Source of the DNA: Dysgonomonas sp. PF1-14
GTDB lineage: Bacteria > Bacteroidota > Bacteroidia > Bacteroidales > Dysgonomonadaceae
Length of the DNA stretch: 64,000 nucleotides
NCBI RefSeq assembly: GCF_029892965.1
Contig: NZ_JARXWN010000018.1
Coordinates: 1 to 64,000, forward strand
Direction of reading: 5' to 3'
Shown: piece after piece, positions 9,066-21,600 of the stretch
Layout of the letters: every line of letters starts with the position of its first letter
Numbering within the stretch: position 1 is the first letter of the stretch
Position numbers and translations under genes: made by a program
Notes under the pieces: model-generated
The model's input: only the letters and a program-made list of their open reading frames with translations
The model's database searches: none
Told to the model about the DNA's origin: nothing

Positions 9066-11525
9066 TCAATATCGCCAAGGTATATGATTAAGACTATCCC
9101 AAACAGATGTTGGTGCTGTCGATGGTATAATTTTGCCGAAAATATTTATCGTCGAACTAGTTCTACCGCTTGGAGTCAAAATAGTGCCTTGATTATGAGG
9201 AGTCCATGGCTGTGTTGTTGAATCAAAAGAATAAGCACCTCTCAACGGGAACCCATGCTCCGAACGAATCCTATTTTCCATCCATGTCGCTACTTTTTCC
9301 GATTGAAAGACAGTCTTACTACCCGTTTGTCCGTCAACTTTAGGCAAGGAATACCATTCTGTAATTAAATTTACTATTCCGTTCGTTATTCGATCATATC
9401 CATGTCCAAGTTCATGAGCTAGAGCTATAAAAGGATCTCTACCTGTGGTTCCATCTGCGTTAGGTTGACTCCCCCCTCTATCTGAAGGATTCCAAGTTAT
9501 ATTCCCTGATTTATAAGAGTTTTTATACCCTAATGTGATATTATATTTTCCCCGAGCAGATTCTAAAGTACCTAATAACTCTCTTCCTGAAGCTGTAGAA
9601 TTAATGTTATCTAAACCTTCTTTCATCGTTATAAGTTTAGAATGCATATCTCCTGTTATTTCAGCCCCATTCTGATATACTCTTCCATTTTCATATTGGA
9701 AAGTATGTTTTGTACCTATACCAATAAATGAGAAAAATCCTGTTTTATAATTTAATGTTATAGTATCTCCTTTTAAATCAATGGCATTTATTGGGTTATT
9801 TGCACAATAATTATAAGGAGACATACTCGGGTATTTTGTCGCTCTTGGGTCCACAGACAACCAGATACTCGTTCTCGGATCATAATACCTCGCCCCATAA
9901 TAGTACAGTCCTGTCTCTTCATCCAACTCTTTGGCATTAAACAAGTATGGAGTATTCCATGTGTTGTTTCTCTCTTCAATGAACACTTCTCCAAATGGAA
10001 CATACTCGATATGTTGTACCATATCGCCGTCCAAATTAGTAATTAAACTTGAACTACCCAAATGATCACTATGATAATAATACTGGAATAGTTCCGGATT
10101 GTCATTTGCACTGGCTGCGAACGATTTTAGTGTCTTGCTGTCATCACAACAGAAACCTTGTCCATTCACATAATCATCATTATCCTTACCATGATACGGT
10201 ACTTCGAATTTATTGTAGCGGTCTTTAATAGTCTGCTGTAGGTTTTGGTACTTGGTTTTATAATCTACTTTCGCACCATCTACATTAGCCCCTGCATATT
10301 CGATACGTCTAGGGTCGCTACCATAACTATCCAGATCACCCAGTTTACTTACTATCCTTTGTGATCCGATATAAATATGCTTCGTATACTGTCCGCCTTT
10401 GCTGACTACAATGTATGGATTCACATAAGCCGTAAAGTTCGCCGTCTGCGTACTGCCGCCACTGAACAGGGAGTTGACATAAATCTCCTCGCCTTCACCC
10501 GATGTTTTCACCGTACGTTCACCCGCAGCATCGTACCAGTAGTTGCTTACGAATCCATTGTCGTCAATGGCTTCCAGTCGGTTCTCCTCGTCCCAAAGCA
10601 GCTTGCGTTCAGTTGATTTCGGTGTCTGTGTACCGTCTTTCTTCGGACGCTCGGTATTGATATAAACAAGGTTACCATTGGCATCGTATTCGTACTTATG
10701 TTCCTTTTTGGTAGGGTCTTTTGCATCTGTACCTTCGGTACGGTAGTTCTCGTCCAGTATATTGGCTATCTGGTGGGGTTTTTCACTGTTGTAGTTATAC
10801 GCCAGTTCATAGCCTGCCTTCAATACCCCGTCAAACTGTATGCCCTTCTGCTCCACATGCTGTTTCTTGCTTGTGATGTTGTGCAGGTTGTCATAAGCCA
10901 TTTCGAGGGTGTAAGAAGCCCCCCTGCCCCCCGAAGGGGTGTTGCCAGCGCCTGTATACGTACCGCTTGCGGAGGTCAGGCGATACAAGCCGTCATAATT
11001 GTATGTATGGCTCATCTGTCCGCCCATAGTGAGCCCCCCAGCCCCCGTAGGGGGTGTTGCTGAGTTGACCACGCTTAAAACATTATCTACCTTATCGTAG
11101 GTATAACGGTTGTCGAGGATCAGTCCTCCCCCCGCGGGGGAGCCAGAGGGGGCCGTTACCGATAAATTGTCCAGCCTTCTTCTTTCTTGGTCGTAGCTAT
11201 AATTGGTTTCCGAACCGTTACAGTACTTCATATAGATGCGTTGTTCGAACTTGTCGTAGCCCAGCTTGTTCACATAGTTGTACGAATAAGCCTTTTCGCC
11301 TTTCACGCTTTCGAGCAAGCCGGCGGTGTTGTATGAGTAGGTGATCTTCTCTTCATCGGGATAGACCATCTCTTCGAGGCGGTTCCAGCTGTCGTACTTC
11401 CATTGGGTGACATAGGTGGCGATCGCCTGATTCGGGATGATCAGCGTACGGCGTACTTTGGTCAGTTCGCCCAGCCTGCCATAAAAGAACTCCTGCGCTC
11501 CCGAGCCGTCTTCCTGTAGCATCAA
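9066..11525 (-). CDS. Displaced RHS cassette 2 with M91-like metallopeptidase tip
   Basis: The 819-aa frame repeats the full gene from about its residue 2511 (homology begins near 11566). RHS core ends near residue 556 (YYYGARYYDPRTSIWLS). The tip carries ALAHELGHGYD near residue 703, a HExxH zinc site, followed by a SEKVATWMENRIR segment that could provide a third zinc-binding Glu. This arrangement fits Peptidase M91/NleD-type effector domains at the ends of RHS proteins. It has no signal peptide and no promoter was seen, so it is probably silent until recombined into the full gene. Its lipoprotein immunity gene follows after 3 bp. Confidence 0.8.
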   Translation of the reverse strand: MMLQEDGSGAQEFFYGRLGELTKVRRTLIIPNQAIATYVTQWKYDSWNRLEEMVYPDEEKITYSYNTAGLLESVKGEKAYSYNYVNKLGYDKFEQRIYMKYCNGSETNYSYDQERRRLDNLSVTAPSGSPAGGGLILDNRYTYDKVDNVLSVVNSATPPTGAGGLTMGGQMSHTYNYDGLYRLTSASGTYTGAGNTPSGGRGASYTLEMAYDNLHNITSKKQHVEQKGIQFDGVLKAGYELAYNYNSEKPHQIANILDENYRTEGTDAKDPTKKEHKYEYDANGNLVYINTERPKKDGTQTPKSTERKLLWDEENRLEAIDDNGFVSNYWYDAAGERTVKTSGEGEEIYVNSLFSGGSTQTANFTAYVNPYIVVSKGGQYTKHIYIGSQRIVSKLGDLDSYGSDPRRIEYAGANVDGAKVDYKTKYQNLQQTIKDRYNKFEVPYHGKDNDDYVNGQGFCCDDSKTLKSFAASANDNPELFQYYYHSDHLGSSSLITNLDGDMVQHIEYVPFGEVFIEERNNTWNTPYLFNAKELDEETGLYYYGARYYDPRTSIWLSVDPRATKYPSMSPYNYCANNPINAIDLKGDTITLNYKTGFFSFIGIGTKHTFQYENGRVYQNGAEITGDMHSKLITMKEGLDNINSTASGRELLGTLESARGKYNITLGYKNSYKSGNITWNPSDRGGSQPNADGTTGRDPFIALAHELGHGYDRITNGIVNLITEWYSLPKVDGQTGSKTVFQSEKVATWMENRIRSEHGFPLRGAYSFDSTTQPWTPHNQGTILTPSGRTSSTINIFGKIIPSTAPTSVWDSLNHIPWRY

Positions 11526-11566
11526 TCTGCCTACGCGGTTCTCTCTTGCATTCTTGTTGCCATAAA

Positions 11567-11911
11567 TGATTTTAACTAAAACCTTACAAACCTACACACT
11601 TTTTACACTACGTTTTTCACTTTTCTCTTTTGGGCACATCCCTGCGGGTCGGGCTATTGGCTGTAGTCCTCGCTAACGCTGCGGGCTACTTGCCGCTATC
11701 CCTTGTGCGCGGACGCATCGGTGATTTTAACTAAAAACTTACAACCAACGGTCACAGGAGCGCAGCGTATGTAAAGTTGTACTCATTTATTGTTGTTAAC
11801 TGTTGACTGATCTCTGTTGACTGTTTCCTCCCTTTCTATAGAGATAATTTTCCTGCCAACTGATAAGGCTGGCAGGAAAATCTAATTTATCCTATTACCA
11901 CGCGATGAAAT
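11567..11911. repeat. Intercassette spacer repeat, copy B
   Basis: Second copy of the spacer at 4307-4620, lying between the immunity gene of the full toxin and cassette 2. It differs mainly by an added block of about 30 bp (near 11670-11702, GCTAACGCTGCGGGC region). The hairpin at 11847-11881 is within it. No gene is supported. Confidence 0.8.
11847..11881 (-). repeat. Junction hairpin 6
   Basis: Perfect 12-bp arms ATTTTCCTGCCA as at 4554-4588, followed by CCACGCGATGAAATCGCGCG. It lies about 80 bp after the stop of the immunity gene at 11959 and could end transcription of the toxin operon, though there is no long T run. Confidence 0.6.
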
Positions 11912-11958
11912 CGCGCGAAAGCGAGGGATCAAAATCCTTACTCTTTTGACTTGGGAGT

Positions 11959-12618
11959 TTACAACCCCGAAGGACAGGGCGTTATTTCCCATTTTTCTTT
12001 TTTTCTATATGTTTCTTCAAATAAGACCTTATTGTTATCTAACCATTGCCATTTGACATAGTAAATAAATATTCCTTGTAAAGAATACTTTTCTATGAAC
12101 TTTTCGCGCTTTATTTCATTACCGCTTTTATCATATAGAATCCAATATACTTCAATGATATCTATGTCCCAATTGCACCAAAGCCCTATTTTACACCTCC
12201 TGTTTGGGGATGATTTAGGTTTGCCTATATTGAACTGATATTCTAAATCTCTTTCCAAACAATTATTATAAGCATCTTGCAAAGAGTTAGTATCCCAGCC
12301 TTCTTGTTTAGCGATGTGTACCATTCCCTCATTAATAGCCTCTAATTGCATTCGTTTCTTTTTGAATTTATCTAAAGAAAAATACATCTTAAAATCAAAA
12401 TCAACAAAGGCTTCTTTAAACCCTTTAACATTCTTTGGTGTTGTCAACGAATTATTCCAATCATCAGATATAAATATAGTAATTTGTTGAACAGAAGGTG
12501 TTGAATAATTTCGCAAAAAAGACCAATATAACTCTGATACAACATGACTTTCAGGATTAAATCCTCCAGCATGAATTGATTTGTATGTTGTTCTTAAGTC
12601 TATATGATTAAGTCCCAT
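11959..12618 (-). CDS. Putative immunity protein of the full-length RHS toxin
   Basis: A 219-aa soluble protein, no signal peptide or membrane helix, no recognised family. It starts 3 bp after the stop of the 3329-aa toxin and so is very likely co-translated with it. A cytosolic antidote fits the nuclease-like tip of that toxin. Because only this pair sits behind the complete secreted gene, it is expected to be the active pair of the array. Confidence 0.68.
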   Translation of the reverse strand: MGLNHIDLRTTYKSIHAGGFNPESHVVSELYWSFLRNYSTPSVQQITIFISDDWNNSLTTPKNVKGFKEAFVDFDFKMYFSLDKFKKKRMQLEAINEGMVHIAKQEGWDTNSLQDAYNNCLERDLEYQFNIGKPKSSPNRRCKIGLWCNWDIDIIEVYWILYDKSGNEIKREKFIEKYSLQGIFIYYVKWQWLDNNKVLFEETYRKKEKWEITPCPSGL

Positions 12619-12621
12619 TTT

Positions 12622-15600
12622 TTATTTTTTTGGTTTTGGTAATATTTGTTTTGAAGGAGCAATCCCTCCGTTTCCTGAAGCAAAGTTATCAACTTGGTTA
12701 TGTTCCCAATCTAATCCTTGTTGTCTTTTACCTATATTATCATTAACAACTCTTCCTCCTACATTGGGATCATTATTATACTTCTGTTTCAACTTTTGAT
12801 TTATTCTTGGCGATTCTCCATTTAAAATTTGTTTCGAAGTTCGTTTTTGGCCACTTATACCATACTCTAAAATTTCCCCCGTAGTTTTATCTAGCATTTC
12901 ATAACCATGCTGCGCTTTTGTGCTTGCTTTAGAGTTTCCATGTACTATTTTCGCTGCTTTCCTAGCCTCTAAGGATTTATCTAAAGCCTTAGCTCCCTCA
13001 ATTGCCTTCTCAATTGTCTTAACATGCTTCTTTACTTTTGCAACTTTACCTAAATCTCCGATATAAGGGATCACCCCAAAACCGCTTAGAAGAGCATTGC
13101 CCCAATTACCTTGTTCCGCTTCAAGTGTTGCCGCAGCTACGTCTGCAATACCTGTTGGGTCAAATATTCCAACAATATCTAAGGCGGCAATCAGAATATC
13201 TTGCCCTGCTAAATTGTAATTACCCCCAAAATCGCCAAGAAGAGAGCCTGCGTTGATATTTACATTTATTAAATCCGTTGCGATGGTAATGGAAGAATTA
13301 TTCTTGCCTGCAATAACTATATCTTCTCCGTCAGGATCAATATACTTTATCGGATTATTTACGCAGTACGCATAAGCGGATATATTAGGGTAATCTTCAG
13401 CCAGTGGATCCACGCTTAACCAAATACTCGTTCTCGGATCATAATACCTCGCCCCGTAGTAGTACAGCCCCGTCTCTTCATCCAACTCTTTGGCATTAAA
13501 CAGATATGGAGTATTCCATGTGTTGTTGCGTTCTTCAATAAACACCTCACCGAACGGCACATACTCGATATGCTGTACCACTTCGCCGTCCAAATTAGTA
13601 ATTAAACTCGAACTACCCAAATGATCGGAATGATAATAATACTGGAACAGCTCCGGATTATCATTCGCACCGGCAGCGAAGGACTTGGTCTGCGGCGTAT
13701 CATCGCAACAGAAACCGCTTCCATTCACATAATCATCATTATCCTTACCATGATACGGTACTTCAAAAGCAGCGTAGCGGTCTTTGATGGTCTGTTGTAG
13801 GTTTTGATACTTAGTCTTATAGTCAACTTTCGCACCATCCACATTAGCCCCTGCATATTCGATACGTCTAGGGTCGCTACCATAACTATCCAGATCACCC
13901 AACTTACTTACAATCCTTTGTGATCCGATATAGATATGCTTGGTGTACTGCCCGCCTCTGCTGACTACAATGTACGGATTCACATAAGCCGTAAAGTCTG
14001 CCGTCTGGGTACTGCCGCCACTGAACAGGGAGTTCACATAAATCTCCTCGCCTTCGCCCGATGTTTTCACCGTACGTTCACCCGCAGCATCGTACCAGTA
14101 GTTGCTTACAAAACCGTTGTCGTCGATTGCTTCCAATCGGTTCTCTTCGTCCCAAAGCAGCTTGCGTTCTGTACTCTTAGCATCTTGACTACCATCCTTT
14201 TTCTCTCTGGCGGTATTTACATAAACCAGATTTCCATTTGCATCATAGCTGTAAGCATGATCTTTCTTAATAGGGTCTTTTGCATCGGTTCCTTCTGTAC
14301 GATAGTTATCGTCTTGTATATTGGCTATCTGGTGCGGTTTTTCACTGTTGTAGTTATACGCCAGTTCATAACCGGCTTTCAATACGCCGTCAAACTGGAT
14401 GCCCTTCTGCTCTACATGCTGTTTCTTACTTGTGATGTTGTGCAGGTTGTCATAAGCCATTTCGAGGGTATAGGAGGCCCCCCTGCCCCCCGAAGGGGTG
14501 TTGCCAGCGCCTGTATACGTACCGCTTGCGGAGGTCAGGCGATACAGTCCATCGTAATTATAAGTGTGAGACATCTGTCCGCCCATAGTGAGCCCCCCAG
14601 CCCCCGTAGGGGGTGTTGCTGAGTTGACCACGCTTAAAACATTATCTACCTTATCGTAGGTATAACGGTTGTCGAGGATCAGTCCTCCCCCCGCGGGGGA
14701 ACCAGAGGGGGCCGTTACCGATAAATTGTCCAGCCTTCTTCTTTCTTGATCGTAGCTATAATTGGTTTCCGCACCGTTACAGTACTTCATATAGATGCGT
14801 TGTTCGAACTTGTCGTAACCGAGTTTGTTCACATAGTTATACGAATAGGCTTTTTCGCCTTTCACGCTTTCTAGTAAGCCGGCTGTGTTGTATGAGTAGG
14901 TGATCCGCTCTTCATCCGGATAGATCATTTCTTCGAGGCGGTTCCAGCTGTCGTACTTCCATTGGGTGACATAGGTGGCGATCGCCTGATTCGGGATGAT
15001 CAGCGTACGGCGTACTTTGGTCAGTTCGCCCAGCCTGCCATAAAAGAACTCCTGCGCTCCCGAGCCGTCTTCCTGAAGCATCAATCTGCCTACGCGGTTC
15101 TCTCTTGCGTTCTTGTTGCCATAGGTGTACTTCACGTTGTTCTCCGGATGGTCGGGATAAGTGATCGCCGACAGACGGCTGTAATCGTAGTCGTAGGTGA
15201 TGTACTTGTCTTCCTTCTCCAGATTGGCGGTCTGCTTGCTGAGCAGGTTGCTTACGTTGTCGTACACGAAGCTTGTCTTGCCCGATGCCGGATGCACCAC
15301 CTGTGTCCTTCTGCCTGCCATGTCGTAGGCCGAAACGGTCTCGTTATTGCCGTTGTCGATGGCTTTCAACAGTTGGTTGATGGCATCGAACTCAAAGCGT
15401 GTAGTGATCGTACCGTCAGGGCCGGAGTACTGTTCAGTTTTCACAGTCAGTCCCGAGCCGTTGGTAAAGGTCGATTGTTTTCCACCCATCGCATCGGTTA
15501 CGGTAGTTACCAGTGTCCGGCTGCCGTTATCCTTGCCGTATTCCATCAGCGATTCGCTGCCGTCCGGCAAGGTGGTTTTTACTGCCCTGTCCATAACGTC

Positions 15601-18600
15601 ATACTCAGTCTTAGTAGGAGTAATATTGTCAAAGGCAGGGTTAAATACTGTCTTGCTGCCCATCGCTTCCGATACCGGATAGAATGCTTCTATCACACGT
15701 CCGAACGGGTCGAACTTGGCGCGTCCGCTGACGATCATCACTTTTTTATCCACCGGATTGGTTCCGTTGGTAGTTTCGGTGATCACACCGTCTTTCTTCA
15801 CCTGTACAGCTCGCCCGAACCCGTCTGTGAAGGTTACGGTTTCCAGATCATCGCCCGGATGCTGCGGATCGTAATGCTTGGTTACGGCATAGGCCGGAGC
15901 TTTGATGCCGTTGGCATCTTTCGTGACTTGCGGGTAATATTCAAACTTAATAGTATACGGCAGTCCCAACACCTGTTCGTTCGGCCCTGTTATAGTGCTT
16001 ACGCGCCCCATGTGGTCGATGGTGGTTTCCAACGTGTAGCCATTCATATCGCGGCTGAGCAATGGCATACCGTAGCGGTAGTCGTAGTTCTCCATTTCGG
16101 AGCGGTAACCGAAGGCATCTTCCACACGTTCCACATACATATTATAGTCGCGGTCGTAGAGGTATTTGTACCACATGCGCTGCCCTTTGTAGTTGGCTGG
16201 CAATGTCTTTTTGGTGATATTACCGAACTTGTCGTATTCGATGTCGATAACGGCTTTGTCGCCTGCTGCATTCAGGATTTGTGTCACCTGTGTCAGGTGG
16301 TTGGCGTAGTTCACATCATAAGCCGCCTGTGTACGGCGATATACTACTCCGTCAGAGCCTGTCACCTGTACATTCACCGGCAGCCCGAAGATATGCTTGG
16401 CGGTGTTGTGGGTGTACTGTACGGCTGTCATATAGTTGTATGCGCCTGTACCGTTGTTGCCCAGTGTGCCTTTATCGCTGTACTTGTAGTTTTTCAGGTC
16501 ACCGTAGTTACCATTGAGGTAATACTCATAAAAACTTTCGTTGGCTGTCATGCCGTCTGCCTGTCCTTCGTAAACTACCGATTTGGTATATTTCACAGGG
16601 GTAAAGGCAATGGCGCGGTCGGTACAGATGTTATCGTCTGCGGTGAAGCTGTAATTATCAGCCGACGGTGTCAGCTTATAGCTGTAGTATTCGTTTACGC
16701 TTTCGGTATATTTATTGCCTGCGGCGTCTTCTACTACTGCGCTGAGCTGGTTGCCTGCGGTGTAGACGCTATTTACATCGTATTGCTGTATGGCTTTACG
16801 GTAAACGGTGTTTTCTTCCTCTGCTTCGGTGTCTATATTCATAGTGGTTACTTTGCCGAATCCTAAGAACTCGCGTTCGTGACGTTCATGGCGTCCTTCT
16901 TCGTAATCGAACACAGTCTTCATATTGGCACCGTCGTCTTTCAGCCCGTCATTTACTTCTACGGAGCGCATTACCCATTTGCCGCCCGGATGGTCGTAAG
17001 TGGCCTGCGAGCGTGTGTAATCGAGGGTAAAGCTACCACCCAGCGGGTTGTTTACCGATTTCAGCTTGTTGGTACGTGCTATGGTAGAACGGTAAACGGT
17101 CAGCTTGCCTTCTTCATCGGATGAGACGATCTCAGGGTAGCCGTCGCCGTCTACATCGCGCAGGTCGTACAGAGTGCGGTTGATGCTGTGTCCTGTACTG
17201 GCACCCGGATTAAATACGATTCTTATAGGAGGGATTATCGGGATTGGAATACCTGTTGTGAACGAACCGTTAATGGATTCACCCGTAGATGAACTTTTAC
17301 CCATTGTGGTCAGTCCTTTCCATTCCATTTCAGGAGTAAAGGAATTACCTATATTAAATGAAACATATACTTTGTCTCCCGAAACTCTTACCTTATCGAC
17401 CAGTCCATCACTATTGACATCGGCCATCGTATAATCGGATTTTGTAAAGCTTGTATTCAGGCCGATACCTCCCGACCAACTGGATGCGGCTATGTCGAAG
17501 CCCAGACTCAGGCTCACATCGGTGTTACTGCCTTCCTGTACTTTATCTAAGTCCCAGTTTACAGCTTCTGCAAAGCCATAGCCCAGATTCAGCTGTACTT
17601 GCTTATTAGAAAGTATTTTATCCGGTAATCCGTCGCCGTTGACATCCATATATGTTTCTACAACCTTGTCTCCATTATCAGATAATTCGGCTCCCGGTAC
17701 AAAGTACGCCTGATTCCTGGCTTTATCTAATGCTAACTGGTCTGCATCAGCTGCTTTTCGAGCATCGGCTGCCCCACTCTGTAGACCTGAAAATTGAGGA
17801 TTGTTATCTGCCATTTTTTTTGTTATCCCAGCCCATGCCGCTGATTGCGCAGCGGCAGCAGTTTTCGCAGATATCGAAGCTGCATGTATCGGATTCCCTC
17901 CGGCTCCGACTGCTTTGACAGATGATTCACTACGGTGATAACCTCTGTATTTCAATATCTCCCCATCGAAACCGCCGGATGTATTGGTCAGCTGTGCCTG
18001 ATTCTTCGATATAATATCGGGATAACCGTCACCATTCATATCGACAAATTCGGTAAGCGTTTCGTCTTCCCCGCTTGCGGTATTGAGTGTTCCTATACTG
18101 TAGCTGGTCATTACGGATATACTCGTTGATTTCGATTCTTTGCGGATACCAACAGCCCCACTACCCGGAATACAGTTCCCACTACTATTTCCTGCATTTC
18201 CTAAGCCGGATAACGGATTCTCTAGGATAACATCTTTTTGCCCCATACGTGAAGCACTGATGATTTTTCCGTTGACATATACCTGTGGGTCGCTGCCTTG
18301 CCAGTAGGTATGGCTAAGTACATCCGGGCTCATCGGCATAAAGACCATTGACTGAGGGTTGATATTCGGATCATCCTCACTTTGTGGTAATGTAAGAAGG
18401 TTTTCTTGTATAGGTTGTGTGGCTCTTCCTTCCATCGCATTGTAGGAGAATTGCCCCCAACTGCGATGTAGCGGACCGAAGCGTTGTTCTGCCCATTTGT
18501 AGTAGATTGAACTTTGCATTTCAGTACTCACATTCAGAGAATCTTTTATAATAGTCATTACGGATACTACAGGCTTAAAACCGCTCATATCGGTATCGGC

Positions 18601-21600
18601 GGAGAATAACTCCACCCAGACTTTTTCTGCCGGTAATGATGTAGTAAACGCAGCTCCTTCTGTGATAATACCGTTTGCGACTTTGACCTTGCCTTTATAA
18701 ATAATTCCGGTCTGTTTCTTTATAGTCAGGGTGAAGTCTCCCTGCGTCTGGCTTATTTGAGCCGGTGTTGCTACTGGGTCGAAAACAAGGCGGGAGGTAA
18801 CTGCTGCTTTCCCTTTATTTTTTATAGTATGAGCTGTTCCTTGTTTATATATCTGCTCATAGATACCATCGAATAAGACACTGGCTTTAGAACCGGATTC
18901 TACGGTAACCCCTCCCGCCGTAGTGGAATAATAAACAACCGGTTTCCATTCTACTTGTTCCCAAGCGATATTGGATGAAGAACTGATAATAAACTGCATT
19001 TGGTTCGCAGCTATTGTATTCTCCACAGGAATATTTATTTCACCATTGAAGGTTTCCTGATCAGCAAATACCCTTTGATATACGGTCTGATTATCTCCCA
19101 GAATCACTCTTAATGTCAGGCTATCGGAAGTTACCGGTTTTACAAAGGTACTTCTTACAGTATAGGTATCTCTCTCCGGAAGAACTGTAATACCAGAATC
19201 GGTAATGATATTGCCTGTTTCGGCCGAGAAGGTCTGAGTGTATCCGTTCGGATCTTCTGTAATAACACTACTATAGCTGACCGACGGCTCCCACTCTACC
19301 TTATCATTCTCTCCGTTGGCATCTTCTGTTGTTCCTGCCTGTACACGGAAGTAGATTTTATCATTTTTCTTTACCGTCAGACCGGATATACTTAAATCTT
19401 TTGCTGAAAAATCATCAGCAGTAATCGAAAGCGATTTGACCTCCTGCGACTTTAATTGTACGGCAAGCCTTACTCCATCCGATTTGGAGGATAGATCATA
19501 ACCGCCATTGGGCTCTACCAGTTTAGCTGAGCCGGATACATTCACAACACCATCGTACGGAGCCACCCATACCCTGACAGCATCCTGTAGCGGATTATTG
19601 GCTATCAGTTCGGCTTGTTCCTGTGGATCTACTGCCGTATCGGAATCATCTATTATCCCGCCTCCTCTAATAGGACTTGGTGTATCACCACTGCTCAGAG
19701 TAAATACAGGAACAAGATTTCCCTGTTCATCTTTTTCTATATGGTTGAAATAGACACTTCCTCCTACAACCAGATCGGGCAGTCCATCCCCGTTAACATC
19801 GGTAAAATAACGGCTGACTTTTGTATTAATTGTCCGCTTATCCGTACCGATCATAGCTTTAAAGGCACTCACCTTAGCTCCGAACGAAGTAGTATTAGTA
19901 TAGGAAGATGAAAACTGAGATGCTCCCCTTATCTCGATGGCTTCGCCAAATTCTCCAAGACTGCTACCCGGCCTGTAATGCATGCCGCCGTCTTGTACAA
20001 ATACTTTATCGGGAATACCGTCCCCATTTATGTCGATAAGAGTGGATAGCCCGCTGCCTTCTGAATAAGAATAGCTAAAACTGGCTCCACCGGTATTTGT
20101 TGTTGATAGTATATCTTTACCCGGACCGACTCCGACATAGAGCGATCCGCCGCTATTCGTACTTTTATTCCCTCCTAATGCGCTTACTTTATCGGAAAAG
20201 TCCCCTTTTTGTAAGGAAGCTGATACCGGATTAACAAAGCCCGCATCTATACCGTCATCATGCAGATTCCACTCTTCGGCCTGTGCTTCGAACGGTTTGT
20301 AGCCTTCGGTGGACTTTACATCATCGTAATAGTCCATATCATGCGAGGCAAATACTTCACCTTTGGAATCTATATGGTTGATCTTTGTCAGGATGTTAGT
20401 ATTGAAAGCACCTTGTTTATAGTCAAAAGTATAGCTTCTGAGTGTTTCACCTTCAAAGGCTATTGTTACCTTATCCAATAGTTTGTTGCTTGATGTCAAG
20501 AAGCCATATCTGGCTGAATTGGTCTTCTTGTCTTTCTGTGAGGTGCTTGTCAAAGTAACTACCGTATGGGCATTGCTGCCTTTGCTGCCGGCACGCACTT
20601 CCGTTAGGTAGATGGCTTTGGCCGTCAAGCTGCCTTTTACGGCTTCGTCTGTTGTTTCATATGCATATTCTATCCAGTCGCCGTGCAGTTCTTCTACGCG
20701 GGAAAGCTTCCATTCCACAGCTACTTCCTTGTCGCCGTTCAGTGTTTTGGCTGTGCCTTTTAGTATGGCATCATAAGTGTATTTTGTACCCGATTTGTCG
20801 GTTACTTCCCATGTATAATCGGCAGGACTGCTGCCTTTACGGATAATCTTCGAGAAAGAGCCTTCGTTTCGAGGATAGAACTGACGGTCTGCCTTACGGT
20901 CTATTTTGTCGCCACGATGGGCTACGGATGGCTGTCCGTTGTCGTCCATTGTCATCAGCATACTGCCGTTAAAGGAGTATGTCTCTGTCTCCTGCTCGTC
21001 ATTATAGCGTGGTACACCCCAACGGGTATCTACACTAATGCTTGGAGTCGATAAGTCCCAGCCTTCACCTAACCAGCCACTGCCGCCATCACTATTGTAC
21101 TGTATGCCCAGAGATGGCTGCATGCCGTTACGGGCAGGGGGCATTTCAAAGCTATAGCTCAGCCCTGCCGAGCCGCGATTGTTTGCTGTCGGCGGTGCGA
21201 TAAGTTGTACTTTAGCCGTAGGGTCTGCCGCTTTGATGTCATTCATCATGGTAGGGGCAAAGCCTTGTGTTTCGGGTGATTCAGGTGTCTGTATCACACC
21301 GTTGATCATATCGGTAAAGTGGGTGGTGCGCGATACGATAAGCTGGTTCTTCTTGTCAATGGTATCACGTTCCAACGCTACCCAGTGTTTTGTATCCAGA
21401 TCAAAGTAATAGGAACGGATATCGTCTTCGGTAAAGCCGTTAGGTATCTTGGTGCGGTCGTATTTGATCGTTACTGTCGCGCCATCGGCAAAATGCTCGC
21501 CATGCGGCAGGAAGCGGTAACCTTTATGTTCTGCCGTTACATTATTCATACCCATATCCAATGCGGCTATGTCGACTGAACGCAATGAGGTGATGGTGAT

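Noticed and set aside
685-15126. Repeated blocks as a possible CRISPR array
   Set aside because: The repeats are long, coding and part of RHS genes; there are no short regular repeats with unique spacers and no cas genes.
14962-16866. A 634-codon open frame on the plus strand
   Set aside because: It is antisense to the RHS gene, whose repeats and motifs are clear on the minus strand; the plus product shows no recognisable domain and its length comes from the repeat-rich codon pattern.
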